A DNA stretch of 64,000 nt from Aldersonia sp. NBC_00410 (GTDB lineage: Bacteria; Actinomycetota; Actinomycetes; Mycobacteriales; Mycobacteriaceae), in the NCBI RefSeq assembly GCF_026342035.1, contig NZ_JAPENM010000004.1, forward strand, positions 372,001-436,000, written 5' to 3'. Positions 21,552 to 31,288 of this stretch are shown here, piece after piece (position 1 is the first letter of the stretch; each line of letters starts with the position of its first letter). Made by a program: the position numbers and the translations under genes. The notes under the pieces were generated by a model. The model saw only the letters and a list, made by a program, of their open reading frames with translations, was not told the DNA's origin and did not search any database.

Positions 21552-22760
21552 TCAGTTCGAGTTGGTTCCGCTCGGATGCGTCGGCTCCGGATCATCCGGA
21601 GTCGGCTTGGCCGATGTGGTCGGCGCCACCGAGGTTGTCGGCGCCACCGAGGTTGTCGGCGCCACCGAGGTTGTCGGGTCGACCGACGAGCCGTACGGCG
21701 CGACATCCGCACGTGCCGTAGTGAGCGGCGGCATCTCGATGACCGACGAATCGGGCGGGGGCGGCACCAGCATGGCGGTCGTGTCGGAGTTGGTATCGAC
21801 CGGCGGCAGATCGATCGTCGTGAGCGGCGCCTCTTGCGTGATCGTCACGGGCGGCGGGACCGTAGTCGTGCTCGGCGGCAGCGGTGTCACCGGTTCGATC
21901 GGCTCGATGGGAGCGACGGTCGACGGCACCGTGGTGTCCGGCACCAGCAGAATGGTCTCCGACGGTGGCGGTGGCACGACGGTGGCTTCTTCGCTCGGCA
22001 GCACCAGTGGTGGTACCACCGGCCACTCCGACGGCACGCCCTCCGGCAGCAGCGGTGGCAGCGGGAGCTGCGTGGTGTAGGTGATCACGGCCTTCTCGAG
22101 GCGAACGCGAAGCGTCTCGAGCCGAGCGCGCAGATTGTCCTTGTGCGTACCGCTACCCACATCCTCCGTGCGGCTGGACGCACGCTCGAGCAGCACCATC
22201 GCGCCGGTTACGTCCCCCTTGGCGATCAGTTGTTCGGCAGCATCGAGGTCGGACGAACTGTCCATCCGCGCCATTGTGGAATCGGCCTGCCGGCTGAACA
22301 CCGCCTCCTTGACCTTCCAGAGCGGGTCGCCGGGACTGGCGTTGTAACTGATCGCTGTGGTCAGACCGCCGATAACCGCGGCAACGGCGGCGGCGACGGC
22401 GACGGGACGCAGGATCTGCATCCGACGACGACCGGCACGCTCCGCTGCGACGGCGTCGAATTCCTTTTCCACCGCGGCCAGCACGGCGATATCCAGCTCC
22501 GGTTCGTCCGGGATCGGTACAGCCGTCAACTCCGAACGCCACGAGGCCAGCAGCATGGCGAGTTGATACTCGTCTGCGCTATTCGTGGCGACCGGGCCAT
22601 CCCCCGCGATGGCGTCGATGAGGGCATCGTCGTGCCGCACTGCGGCGATATCGACTGGCCCTTCGTCGGCCATCTCGTCCAACGGGTCGAGTCGGCCGCC
22701 GACGTCCAGCGGTTCGCCGTTTCGCGATCCGCCGGCGCCTCGCGCCTTGTCCCTACCCAT
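21552..22760 (-). CDS. rsdA: Anti-sigma-D factor RsdA
   Basis: A 402-residue membrane protein. The cytoplasmic N-terminal part contains the sigma-binding segment DDALIDAIAGDG and LAMLLASWRSEL, as in RsdA. One transmembrane helix follows (about residues 116-134), then a conserved extracellular helix-rich region GDPLWKVKEAVFSRQADST. The long tail is rich in Pro, Thr, Val and Ser and ends in tandem repeats of APTTSV. It overlaps sigD by 8 nt and is translationally coupled to it. The ATG at 22760 is chosen; a GTG at 22769 is an alternative. Confidence 0.88.
   Translation of the reverse strand: MGRDKARGAGGSRNGEPLDVGGRLDPLDEMADEGPVDIAAVRHDDALIDAIAGDGPVATNSADEYQLAMLLASWRSELTAVPIPDEPELDIAVLAAVEKEFDAVAAERAGRRRMQILRPVAVAAAVAAVIGGLTTAISYNASPGDPLWKVKEAVFSRQADSTMARMDSSSDLDAAEQLIAKGDVTGAMVLLERASSRTEDVGSGTHKDNLRARLETLRVRLEKAVITYTTQLPLPPLLPEGVPSEWPVVPPLVLPSEEATVVPPPPSETILLVPDTTVPSTVAPIEPIEPVTPLPPSTTTVPPPVTITQEAPLTTIDLPPVDTNSDTTAMLVPPPPDSSVIEMPPLTTARADVAPYGSSVDPTTSVAPTTSVAPTTSVAPTTSAKPTPDDPEPTHPSGTNSN
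21619..21672. repeat. 18-bp tandem repeat (three copies) within rsdA
   Basis: Three identical copies of GTCGGCGCCACCGAGGTT in tandem, with a partial fourth. On the coding strand they encode a repeating six-residue Thr/Ser/Val/Ala/Pro unit in the extracellular tail. The identical copies suggest a recent, length-variable array. Confidence 0.85.
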
Positions 22761-23331
22761 GCATTTCACCCGCCCTCGCTACTTGCGCCTTCAGCTTCGC
22801 CAGTGCGCGGTGCTGTGCTACCCGCACTGCACCCGCCGTACTGCCGGTTGCCACTGCCGTCTCCTCCGCCGACAGCCCGACGACCAGGCGCAGGACCAAG
22901 ATCTCCCGGTGTTTCGCCGGCAGAGTCTCGAGCAACGCACCCACCTCTCGCGACGACTCGAAGTCGAGTACTCGCTGTTCAGGCCCGTAATCGTCAGTTA
23001 TGACATCCGGTACATCGGCCATCGCGTCGGCTTTGTTACGGGACGCATTTCTGTGCGCGTCAGCAACTTTGTGTTGCGCAATGCCGTAAACGAACGCCAT
23101 GAAAGGCCGGCCCTGATCCTGATATCGCGGCAGGGCAGTCATTACCGCGAGACATACCTCTTGAGCAACGTCATCGGCCGACATATTTCCACGATCGGAC
23201 CCACCCACGCGGGTCCGGCAATAGCGCACTACCAGCGGCCGAACCATAGCGAGAACACGACCGAGGGCATCGCGATCCCCCTTCGCGGCAAGACGCACCG
23301 CCGCGTCGAGATCCTCGCTCGCGTTCGACAT
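22753..23331 (-). CDS. sigD: ECF RNA polymerase sigma factor SigD
   Basis: A 192-residue sigma-70 family factor with regions 2 and 4 only. Region 2 includes DDVAQEVCLAVMTALPRYQD and PFMAFVYGIAQHKVADAHR. Region 4 includes LPAKHREILVLRLVVGLSAEETA and the helix AGAVRVAQHRALAKLK. The linker and its downstream partner RsdA identify it as SigD (Rv3414c type). In mycobacteria SigD is linked to the stringent response and stationary phase. Confidence 0.93.
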   Translation of the reverse strand: MSNASEDLDAAVRLAAKGDRDALGRVLAMVRPLVVRYCRTRVGGSDRGNMSADDVAQEVCLAVMTALPRYQDQGRPFMAFVYGIAQHKVADAHRNASRNKADAMADVPDVITDDYGPEQRVLDFESSREVGALLETLPAKHREILVLRLVVGLSAEETAVATGSTAGAVRVAQHRALAKLKAQVARAGEMHG

Positions 23332-23493
23332 CCTCTACGAATCCCTGGCATCGCGCGGCACGACCCCCGACCCGGGTGTGCTTCCGCCCAACGACGGAAC
23401 GTACCAACCATAGCTAGCTCTGCGATAGCTGCGCACTGCGGGCGTGAGAATCGAAGCCACAAACTCCCTCGAGCGACAATTGTCACACGCCGA

Positions 23494-24357
23494 CTAAGTC
23501 CGCCGTAGCGTTCCGCCGCGTCGACCGAGTTCCGCTGCGCACATACGCACCGATTCGTCGATCTCGCCCTTTTCGTCGGGGTCGACCACCGCGGCAAGCA
23601 GCATCGAAGCGGCCCACTCCAGCGGAAGCAGTCCGGCCGCGCGGCACTGCCGCGCGACGTCCGCCGCGGCGGTCCTGGTCGCCGCGACATCACCGGCCAC
23701 GCACATCGCCGCCGCAGACAACAGGGCCGACTTCACCCGATGCCGCTGCGACCCGAATTCCGCGGCCAGCCGTACCGCTGCCGCGCTCGCCCGCGTCGCC
23801 CTCGGGGCGTCCCCGCTCGCCATGGCGAGTTCGGCCGACACCCATGCGTGACGGAGGGAGATCCGGGCGTCGGGCGAGTTCACTTGTGCCGCGAGTTCGT
23901 CGGCGCACCGGTCGAGCAAGCGCGCGGCGAGCGCGAGCCTGCCCACACCCAGCGCGTCCGCAGCCAGCCCGATGAGCGCGTCGCCGAGCGCGTCGAGCCG
24001 GAGCGGCACCTCGGGATCACCTGGCACCAAGGCCAGCGCTGCGCCGTCCAGTTCGGCCGCGTGCCGATGCCAGCCGAGCTGACGCGACCACGATGCTTCG
24101 GTGCTGAGCGCCAGCGAACGCAGTATCGGTGGTGGGATGGACGGCTCCGCCGTGGCCGGTTCATCCCCTGCGCTGTTTCGCGCGGACAGCCGGCGGGCCC
24201 GGCACAGTTCGGCCCGGCCGCGCGCGTAGTAGCCGCGGCCACCGAGCGCGACCGCCCGCCACCACGACTGCTGGGCGGTCTCGGGTGGCGGCAGCCGCGA
24301 GTCGCCCACGCCGTCCCCGAAGGCCGCCGTCGCCAGGCCGCATCGCTCGCTGTGCAC
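23494..24357 (-). CDS. Conserved helical protein, Rv3415c-like
   Basis: A protein of 287 residues from a GTG at 24357, made mostly of alanine-rich helices resembling TPR-type repeats (for example LRSLALSTEASWSRQLGW and LDALGDALIGLAADALG). It corresponds by position, between sigD and whiB3, to Rv3415c. The GTG is chosen because TAGAGT lies exactly 7 nt before it, the spacing of a leaderless transcript; the frame extends to 24408. No catalytic motif is seen. A role tied to the SigD/WhiB3 region is only suggested by synteny. Confidence 0.72.
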   Translation of the reverse strand: MHSERCGLATAAFGDGVGDSRLPPPETAQQSWWRAVALGGRGYYARGRAELCRARRLSARNSAGDEPATAEPSIPPPILRSLALSTEASWSRQLGWHRHAAELDGAALALVPGDPEVPLRLDALGDALIGLAADALGVGRLALAARLLDRCADELAAQVNSPDARISLRHAWVSAELAMASGDAPRATRASAAAVRLAAEFGSQRHRVKSALLSAAAMCVAGDVAATRTAAADVARQCRAAGLLPLEWAASMLLAAVVDPDEKGEIDESVRMCAAELGRRGGTLRRT

Positions 24358-24904
24358 GTCGCCGACTCTAGAGCGCGTGCTCGGGAGCTCTCCGTGCCGC
24401 CGCCGCAAGATTTATCGGCATTCAGATTGTTTCTTTCGTGTTAATCCGAGCGGAGTGCGTCACAAAGGCGCCCAAGCAAGCATCTCGAGTCGCCCATCCC
24501 GGGCCGCGTCGTTAACATTTCCGAAATCGTATCCGGAACGTCGGCGCGGCTCCCGATCTCGCGAGCGATGCCGGTCGCCTACTCGCACCGACCCGTGCGA
24601 ACCCGAATCTATCACTAGCACAACAGATTTCGATTCGATCCGAAAAACGGTTGCTGCGCGCCGGCCGTGATCGGTTCCCGGATCCGCAAAAAAGTAAACC
24701 GAAATTAGGTTAATTCTTGGTGCGCGGGATATGGAAATCGCCACTTGGAAAACTATTGACGCGATTTCGACGCGGGCCATAACGTAACTCATCGCCGCCG
24801 TGGGCACCGCCTCGGCGGCGCCCGCGAACCGGGATAACAAGGGATAGCAACACCTGCTGTCTCGCCATCCGCTCGACCGACGAGCTCGCACCGTAGGAGT
24901 TCAC
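24358..24904. other. 547-nt intergenic region upstream of whiB3
   Basis: No convincing gene is seen. The region is the least GC-rich stretch around (for example AAAAAAGTAAACCGAAATTA near 24686-24705) and separates the Rv3415c-like gene from whiB3, which diverge. A consensus-like promoter is at 24756-24785. The rest probably holds regulatory sites for whiB3. Confidence 0.6.
24756..24785 (+). promoter_or_regulatory. Sigma-70-like promoter of whiB3
   Basis: TTGACG (24756-24761), an 18-bp spacer and TAACGT (24780-24785). The predicted leader is about 115 nt to the ATG at 24905, which has AGGAG at 24895-24899. Confidence 0.55.
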
Positions 24905-25201
24905 ATGCCACAGCCGACTCATCTTCCCGGCCCGAACGCCGACCTGTGGGACTGGCAAATGCGCGGCTTGTGCCGCGGGGTCGACTCGTCAGTGTTCTTT
25001 CATCCCGACGGGGAGCGTGGTCGCGCACGCGCCCAGCGCGAGCTGCGGGCGAAGGAGATCTGCCGACGCTGCCCGGTGCTCGCCCAGTGCCGCTCGCACG
25101 CGCTGAACGTGTCCGAGCCGTACGGCATCTGGGGTGGCATGTCCGAGGCCGAGCGGGAAGTGCACGCTCGCCGGACCCGGCGCCGCATCCCGGCGGCCTG
25201 A
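24905..25201 (+). CDS. whiB3: WhiB-family iron-sulfur regulator, WhiB3 type
   Basis: A 98-residue protein with the four cluster-binding cysteines of the Wbl family at 23, 53, 56 and 62 (CxxCx5C after the first). It has the G(I/V)WGG turn at 73-77 and a basic C-terminal tail ARRTRRR. It binds a 4Fe-4S cluster and the primary sigma factor to redirect transcription in response to redox and NO. The position between sigD/Rv3415c and groEL identifies the WhiB3 orthologue, which in M. tuberculosis controls redox balance and polyketide lipid synthesis. It is followed by a terminator. Confidence 0.92.
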   Translation: MPQPTHLPGPNADLWDWQMRGLCRGVDSSVFFHPDGERGRARAQRELRAKEICRRCPVLAQCRSHALNVSEPYGIWGGMSEAEREVHARRTRRRIPAA

Positions 25202-25211
25202 CCCACGGGAG

Positions 25212-25241
25212 CCCCTGGATCCCAGCGGATCCAGGGGTTTT
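25212..25241 (+). terminator. Rho-independent terminator of whiB3
   Basis: An 11-bp stem CCCCTGGATCC with its complement, a 4-nt loop and four T, starting 11 nt after the whiB3 stop. Confidence 0.92.
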
Positions 25242-25299
25242 CGCGTTCCAAGGCGGCGTCATCGCCAACGACAGGCGAGCGGACTGCATCCGGCGCAAA

Positions 25300-25746
25300 A
25301 TGGACGCCATGATCAAATCCGGCAAACCCGGCAACGGTCTCGTCGACCCCGCGACGGCAGCGTCCGACGGCGCCGTGGCCGGGTCGGTCGCCACTGTGGC
25401 CGGCACCGCGGTCGCCGGCTCGGCAGCCACCGTCGCCAGCACCGCGGTCGCCGGATCGGCAGCGACTGTGGCCAGCGCCGGCGTGGTCTACTCGGCGGCC
25501 ACGGTCGCCAGCACCGCGGTGGCCGGATCGATCAGCACAGCAGGCAGCGCAGCAGTCGCCGGAAGCATCGGCACCGCAATGTCACTTGCGGTCGCCGGAA
25601 GTATCGCCTGCGTGGCGTGCGTGCTCTGTAAGCGTTGTATGGCGTGCCTGGGCTGCGTAGGTTGCACAAACTGCGTCGGCTGCGTGGGGTGTTACAACTG
25701 CTCGGGCGTGCGCTTTGCGGTGGGGCTCAGCAACGTGCATGCCTGA
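25300..25746 (+). CDS. Alanine-rich triplet-repeat protein with 11-cysteine CxxC ladder
   Basis: A 148-residue protein from ATG 25300 (145 from ATG 25309). After a short start (to about residue 24) it is built from a three-residue period inside a 12-residue unit, of the type TAVAGSAATVAS, repeated about six times to residue 103. Small residues Ser or Thr occupy most third positions. From residue 104 cysteine takes the third position: C104, 107, 110, 113, 116, 119, 122, 125, 128, 131 and 134, eleven cysteines at exact spacing of three. A short tail SGVRFAVGLSNVHA ends it. There is no signal peptide or clear membrane helix, though the repeat is hydrophobic. The regular period suggests a solenoid with a cysteine ladder along one face, able to bind metal or Fe-S or to crosslink. 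No M. tuberculosis counterpart lies between whiB3 and groEL1. The start lacks a strong ribosome binding site. Function unknown. Confidence 0.65.
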   Translation: MDAMIKSGKPGNGLVDPATAASDGAVAGSVATVAGTAVAGSAATVASTAVAGSAATVASAGVVYSAATVASTAVAGSISTAGSAAVAGSIGTAMSLAVAGSIACVACVLCKRCMACLGCVGCTNCVGCVGCYNCSGVRFAVGLSNVHA

Positions 25747-25798
25747 ACCCGCACCATCGGCCGGCCAACAAGCAGCAGATCCCCGTGCCGCGCAAACG

Positions 25799-25832
25799 AA
25801 AACACCCTCGGCAGTGGCGCCGAGGGTGTTTC
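25799..25832. terminator. Bidirectional terminator between triplet-repeat gene and groEL
   Basis: A 13-bp stem AAACACCCTCGGC with its complement and a 6-nt loop, with A- and T-rich flanks on both sides, lies 13 nt past the end of groEL and 53 nt past the end of the repeat-protein gene. Confidence 0.9.
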
Positions 25833-25844
25833 GTCCAGCCGTGT

Positions 25845-27939
<2,095 letters not shown>

Positions 27940-28065
27940 GATGAGCCCTCCACTTTCAGTGGTTATCGAGTCCTGGGGGTTGGTCCCAGCGACTTGTCGT
28001 TCCATCAGGATTTCGGCTCTGTGTGCAGTCCCGTCGTCGCGGGTGCCGAGGCTGCCGCAGTGCCG

Positions 28066-28099
28066 ACTAGCACTCTATACATGCGAGTGCCAGCACTCA
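28066..28099 (-). promoter_or_regulatory. CIRCE element overlapping groES promoter
   Basis: CTAGCACTC, a 9-nt spacer and GAGTGCCAG (28066-28092) match the CIRCE operator bound by HrcA. A further GCACTC (28092-28097) forms a second, tight inverted repeat with GAGTGC. On the minus strand a promoter TTGAGT - 17 nt - TAGAGT fits inside it (28094-28099 and 28071-28076), so HrcA would cover both boxes. Confidence 0.85.
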
Positions 28100-28161
28100 A
28101 GCCTTCGCAGCGCAAGTTCGCCGACAGCGCACATCGGCCGCGCTCGATTCGGCACGGCCTT

Positions 28162-29604
28162 TCACAGGTCCATGGTCGCGTGCACGCGGCCGGAGTCGAT
28201 CGCCGCGCACAGCGCCGCGTGATCCGTGGCGCTGCGGTCGGCATAGTCAACCGCGAAATCGACGATCGCATCGTCGAACGCGGTGCCGTTGCCGAGGTAG
28301 CCCGCGACCGCGAACCGGTCCCCTGCTCGCGCGTGCGCCTGGGCGAGAGTGCGGCCACACACCCGGGCATAGAGCTGCAGCCCACGTTCGGGCATGGTCG
28401 CGATATCGACCGACCATTTGCCGTCGCGCAACTGCCGAACATAGAAGTCCCGCACGACACCATCGGGTGCAGGCCCGCGCACCCAGCCGAGAAAGATGTC
28501 GCTTGCGCCCTGCATCAGGCGCTGGCCGTTCACCACGCGCTCGCCCTGATGCACGATCGCCGGGCCGCCCGAATAGACCGCCAGCACCGACGGCTGCGCC
28601 TCCTTGATCTGTAGGAACAGCGGATCCATCGAGTCGGCGCCCTGCAGCAGCGCAATCCAGCAACGGGTCCCTACGCTGCCGACGCCGACGACCTTTCGGG
28701 CAAATTGGGTGAGTGTGAATCGGTCGAACAACACCCGGCGGTCCCAGGACAGCGTCTGCGCGTACTCGCGCATCCGTTCCTCGAGCAGACCCCGCCCGAT
28801 CGCGAGCCGTTCCCCGTGAAAGAGTTCCTCGACCGGCACGATCAGCGGCGGCATGCTGACGATCCGATGCGTTCCGTTCTCGACCACGGTTAGTTTGCCG
28901 AGAATTTGCTCGCTCGACCGGCCGCGCGCCTTGCGGACCGCAGTGTCGATGCGTTTGCGCAGCACACCGTCGAGCGGTACACCGATCTCGCGCAGATCCG
29001 CCTCGACATCGATATGGGCGTACCAGACGTCGAGATTCCCCTGTCCGGCCGCGTCGATCATCGTCTGCCGATACGCACCAGCCGCCTCCCTGGCGAAGGC
29101 CGCACCGGTCTCGACACCGAAATCGCGATCGAGCGCCCCGACCACGAGGCTGGCGGCGAGCCGCTTCACGTCCCACTCGAACGGCCCCGGATAGGTCTCG
29201 TCGAAGTCGTTGACGTCGAAGGTGAGTTTGCGTTCCGGGGTCGCATACACCCCGAAGTTGCTCATATGCGCGTCGCCGCACAGCTGTACCCGCAGTCCGG
29301 TGGACGGTGAGCGGGCCAAATCGTCGGCCATCACCAGCGCGGCACCGCGGAAGAACGCGAACGCCGATTGCGCCATCCGGCCGTACCGGATCGGCACCAG
29401 GTCGGGAACGCGGGTGCGCGCCTGCGATTCGAGCAGGCCGACCGGATCGGGCCGGTCCAGCGAGGAGCGCACGGCGAGGGCGGATCTGGGCACCCGACCA
29501 CGTTCGGCCTTGCCGCGCTTGCGGCCCGCTTTTCGGGCCGATTCCGTCGACACGCGCAGACTCGTCATATTCGCCTCGCATCCGCCGTCACCCTGCGTTT
29601 TCAT
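28162..29604 (-). CDS. DUF2252 family protein
   Basis: A protein of up to 480 residues (468 from the ATG at 29568, MTSLRVSTESARK). It belongs to DUF2252, distantly related to the protein-kinase/aminoglycoside-phosphotransferase fold. The visible landmarks are GDAHMSNFGVY (catalytic-loop-like), DVNDFDET (metal-binding-like) and FEWDVKRLAAS. The early basic stretch KAGRKRGKAERGR is likely disordered. The family is common in actinobacteria and its substrate is unknown. It is convergent with nothing; its end lies 70 nt from the groES control region. It diverges from the Hsp70-like gene. Confidence 0.86.
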   Translation of the reverse strand: MKTQGDGGCEANMTSLRVSTESARKAGRKRGKAERGRVPRSALAVRSSLDRPDPVGLLESQARTRVPDLVPIRYGRMAQSAFAFFRGAALVMADDLARSPSTGLRVQLCGDAHMSNFGVYATPERKLTFDVNDFDETYPGPFEWDVKRLAASLVVGALDRDFGVETGAAFAREAAGAYRQTMIDAAGQGNLDVWYAHIDVEADLREIGVPLDGVLRKRIDTAVRKARGRSSEQILGKLTVVENGTHRIVSMPPLIVPVEELFHGERLAIGRGLLEERMREYAQTLSWDRRVLFDRFTLTQFARKVVGVGSVGTRCWIALLQGADSMDPLFLQIKEAQPSVLAVYSGGPAIVHQGERVVNGQRLMQGASDIFLGWVRGPAPDGVVRDFYVRQLRDGKWSVDIATMPERGLQLYARVCGRTLAQAHARAGDRFAVAGYLGNGTAFDDAIVDFAVDYADRSATDHAALCAAIDSGRVHATMDL

Positions 29605-29679
29605 TGTGGTCCTTCAGGTCTGGCTCGCGGGCCGACCGGCGATTCGTTTTCCATCCAGCGACAGATTAGGTAACGTTCA

Positions 29680-29724
29680 GATAACGGATTACGAGTTATC
29701 CTCGGAACCGGCAATAACGCCGGT
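29680..29724. promoter_or_regulatory. Two inverted repeats upstream of the Hsp70-like gene
   Basis: GATAAC - 9 nt - GTTATC (29680-29700) and a hairpin ACCGGC - 6 nt - GCCGGT (29707-29724) lie between DUF2252 and the Hsp70-like gene. The first could be an operator, the second an RNA hairpin in the leader. Confidence 0.4.
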
Positions 29725-29767
29725 CCCCAGAGCGGTATCACCGATCAAGGGCGGGAGGTGCGAGCAC

Positions 29768-31279
29768 ATGCGGACGTCATTGGGCGTATCCGTCGGCAGT
29801 GAAGTTGTCTACTCAGCTCTCCTCACCACGCCCGCAGACGGCGCCCAGTCGTTCGAGTACCGCACGATCACGGCCGACGAAGCCAACGTCGACCTCGGCG
29901 AGTTGGTCGCCTCCTCGATCGAGCTGATGACCACTCAGGTTCGGCAAACCACGGTCGAACCGTCCGGAATCGCCGTCGCCTATCGCAACGAGGACCAGAC
30001 CAGGTCGATCCGGTCGGCAGCGGGCCCCCGACGCCGCGATCTGCAGCTCGTTCCAGAGCCCGCCGCAGCGCTGGCGTATCTGCACTACACCGGCGAGGTG
30101 GCGCAATTCGAGACCGTCGCGATCGCCGATCTCGGCGCATCCGGACTCACCGTCACCATCGTGGATCAGGTGGACGGCACGGTGCTCGATTCGCATCGCA
30201 GCACCGAAGTAGGCGGCAACGCAGTCGACGACGCGCTCTACCGCCATGTCGCCAGCCATCGGCTGCCCGCGGGAAGCCGACCGAGCCGTACCGAATCGAT
30301 GTCGCGGGTGCGCACCGCCAAGGAACATCTGACCAACCACGACACCACCACCGTCGAGTACGCACCCGGCAGGCACCGCAACCTGACTCGCGCCGACCTC
30401 GAGCGCGTGATCGCGCCGTTGGTCGCCTCGGCGTCGGCGTTCGTGACCACGACCATCGATGCGGCGCCGCGCCGGCCCGATGGGCTCGTTCTCATCGGCG
30501 GTGGAGCGAACATGCCGGCTTTGGTGAGCGGGCTCACCAAAGCCTTCGCCATCCCGGTGCTGCGGCCCACCGAGCCCGAAACCGTGCTTGCCAAAGGTGC
30601 CGCACTGGTCGCCGATTCGGTGCAGCCAATGGTGTATCCGGTGGTTCGCATGCCCGTCGACGCACCGATCGGCACCTTTACCCGGGTTGCCGGCGCCATA
30701 GCGGGTGCTCTCGTGGTGATCGGGCTGATCATCGGCTACGGCGTGCAATCGCTGACCGTCTCCAACGGCGACGAGAACGTGTCGCCGGCGGCCACCCTCG
30801 ACCGTGCCGACGAGGGCGCGCTGGTGAACATGACCCCGTCGAGCGCTGTGCCCGCTCCCCCGCTGCCGACCTACGAGTACTCCGAGCCGAGCCCGGCTGC
30901 ACCGACCTACGACTACGGCGAGCTCGAAGCGCTCACCACTGCGGCACCCGTGCCGCGTCCGCTGCCCGAGACGCCCCGCGCCGCGCCGCAATCCGGACCA
31001 CCGTCGCCAACCACGACGAACCCGTCGACGATGACACCGAGCCCGTCCGCGCCGACGACGGCGCCACAGCTGCACCCGGCGCCGGATCTGACCGCGATTC
31101 CGTGGCCAACAGTGCCGGAATGGCTCGACAACAACCAGAATCCCGACACCGGCACACCGGACCCGCGTGCGCCCGAGCGGTCGCGGCAACAGCCCGATCA
31201 GCGGCCGTCACCGACCACGACAAACCCGGCCCCGCCACCGCCGCCACCATTGCGGCCGGGCACCGGCTCGGCCGGCTGA
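29768..31279 (+). CDS. Membrane-anchored Hsp70/actin-fold protein with proline-rich tail
   Basis: A 503-residue protein. Residues 1-295 form an Hsp70-like nucleotide-binding domain: the first phosphate loop is diverged (SLGVSVGSE), phosphate 2 is DLGASGLTV (121-129) and the adenosine motif is LIGGGANMP (242-250). There is no substrate-binding domain. One transmembrane helix (about 307-329) is followed by about 170 extracellular residues rich in Pro, Thr and Ser. GGGAGG precedes the ATG. This layout, with a cytoplasmic ATPase and an exterior Pro-rich tail, resembles type VII secretion-associated proteins and cell-envelope sensors more than a chaperone. Role unknown. Confidence 0.82.
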   Translation: MRTSLGVSVGSEVVYSALLTTPADGAQSFEYRTITADEANVDLGELVASSIELMTTQVRQTTVEPSGIAVAYRNEDQTRSIRSAAGPRRRDLQLVPEPAAALAYLHYTGEVAQFETVAIADLGASGLTVTIVDQVDGTVLDSHRSTEVGGNAVDDALYRHVASHRLPAGSRPSRTESMSRVRTAKEHLTNHDTTTVEYAPGRHRNLTRADLERVIAPLVASASAFVTTTIDAAPRRPDGLVLIGGGANMPALVSGLTKAFAIPVLRPTEPETVLAKGAALVADSVQPMVYPVVRMPVDAPIGTFTRVAGAIAGALVVIGLIIGYGVQSLTVSNGDENVSPAATLDRADEGALVNMTPSSAVPAPPLPTYEYSEPSPAAPTYDYGELEALTTAAPVPRPLPETPRAAPQSGPPSPTTTNPSTMTPSPSAPTTAPQLHPAPDLTAIPWPTVPEWLDNNQNPDTGTPDPRAPERSRQQPDQRPSPTTTNPAPPPPPPLRPGTGSAG

Positions 31280-31288
31280 GCGGGCCGC

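Noticed and set aside
28247-29581. 444-codon minus-strand frame over the DUF2252 gene
   Set aside because: Frame-shifted shadow of the DUF2252 gene; Arg-rich without motifs.
29680-29700. Same operator as the 28-bp palindrome at 3583
   Set aside because: Both contain GATAAC/GTTATC halves, but the spacing (9 versus 16 nt) and inner bases differ, so a shared regulator is not supported.
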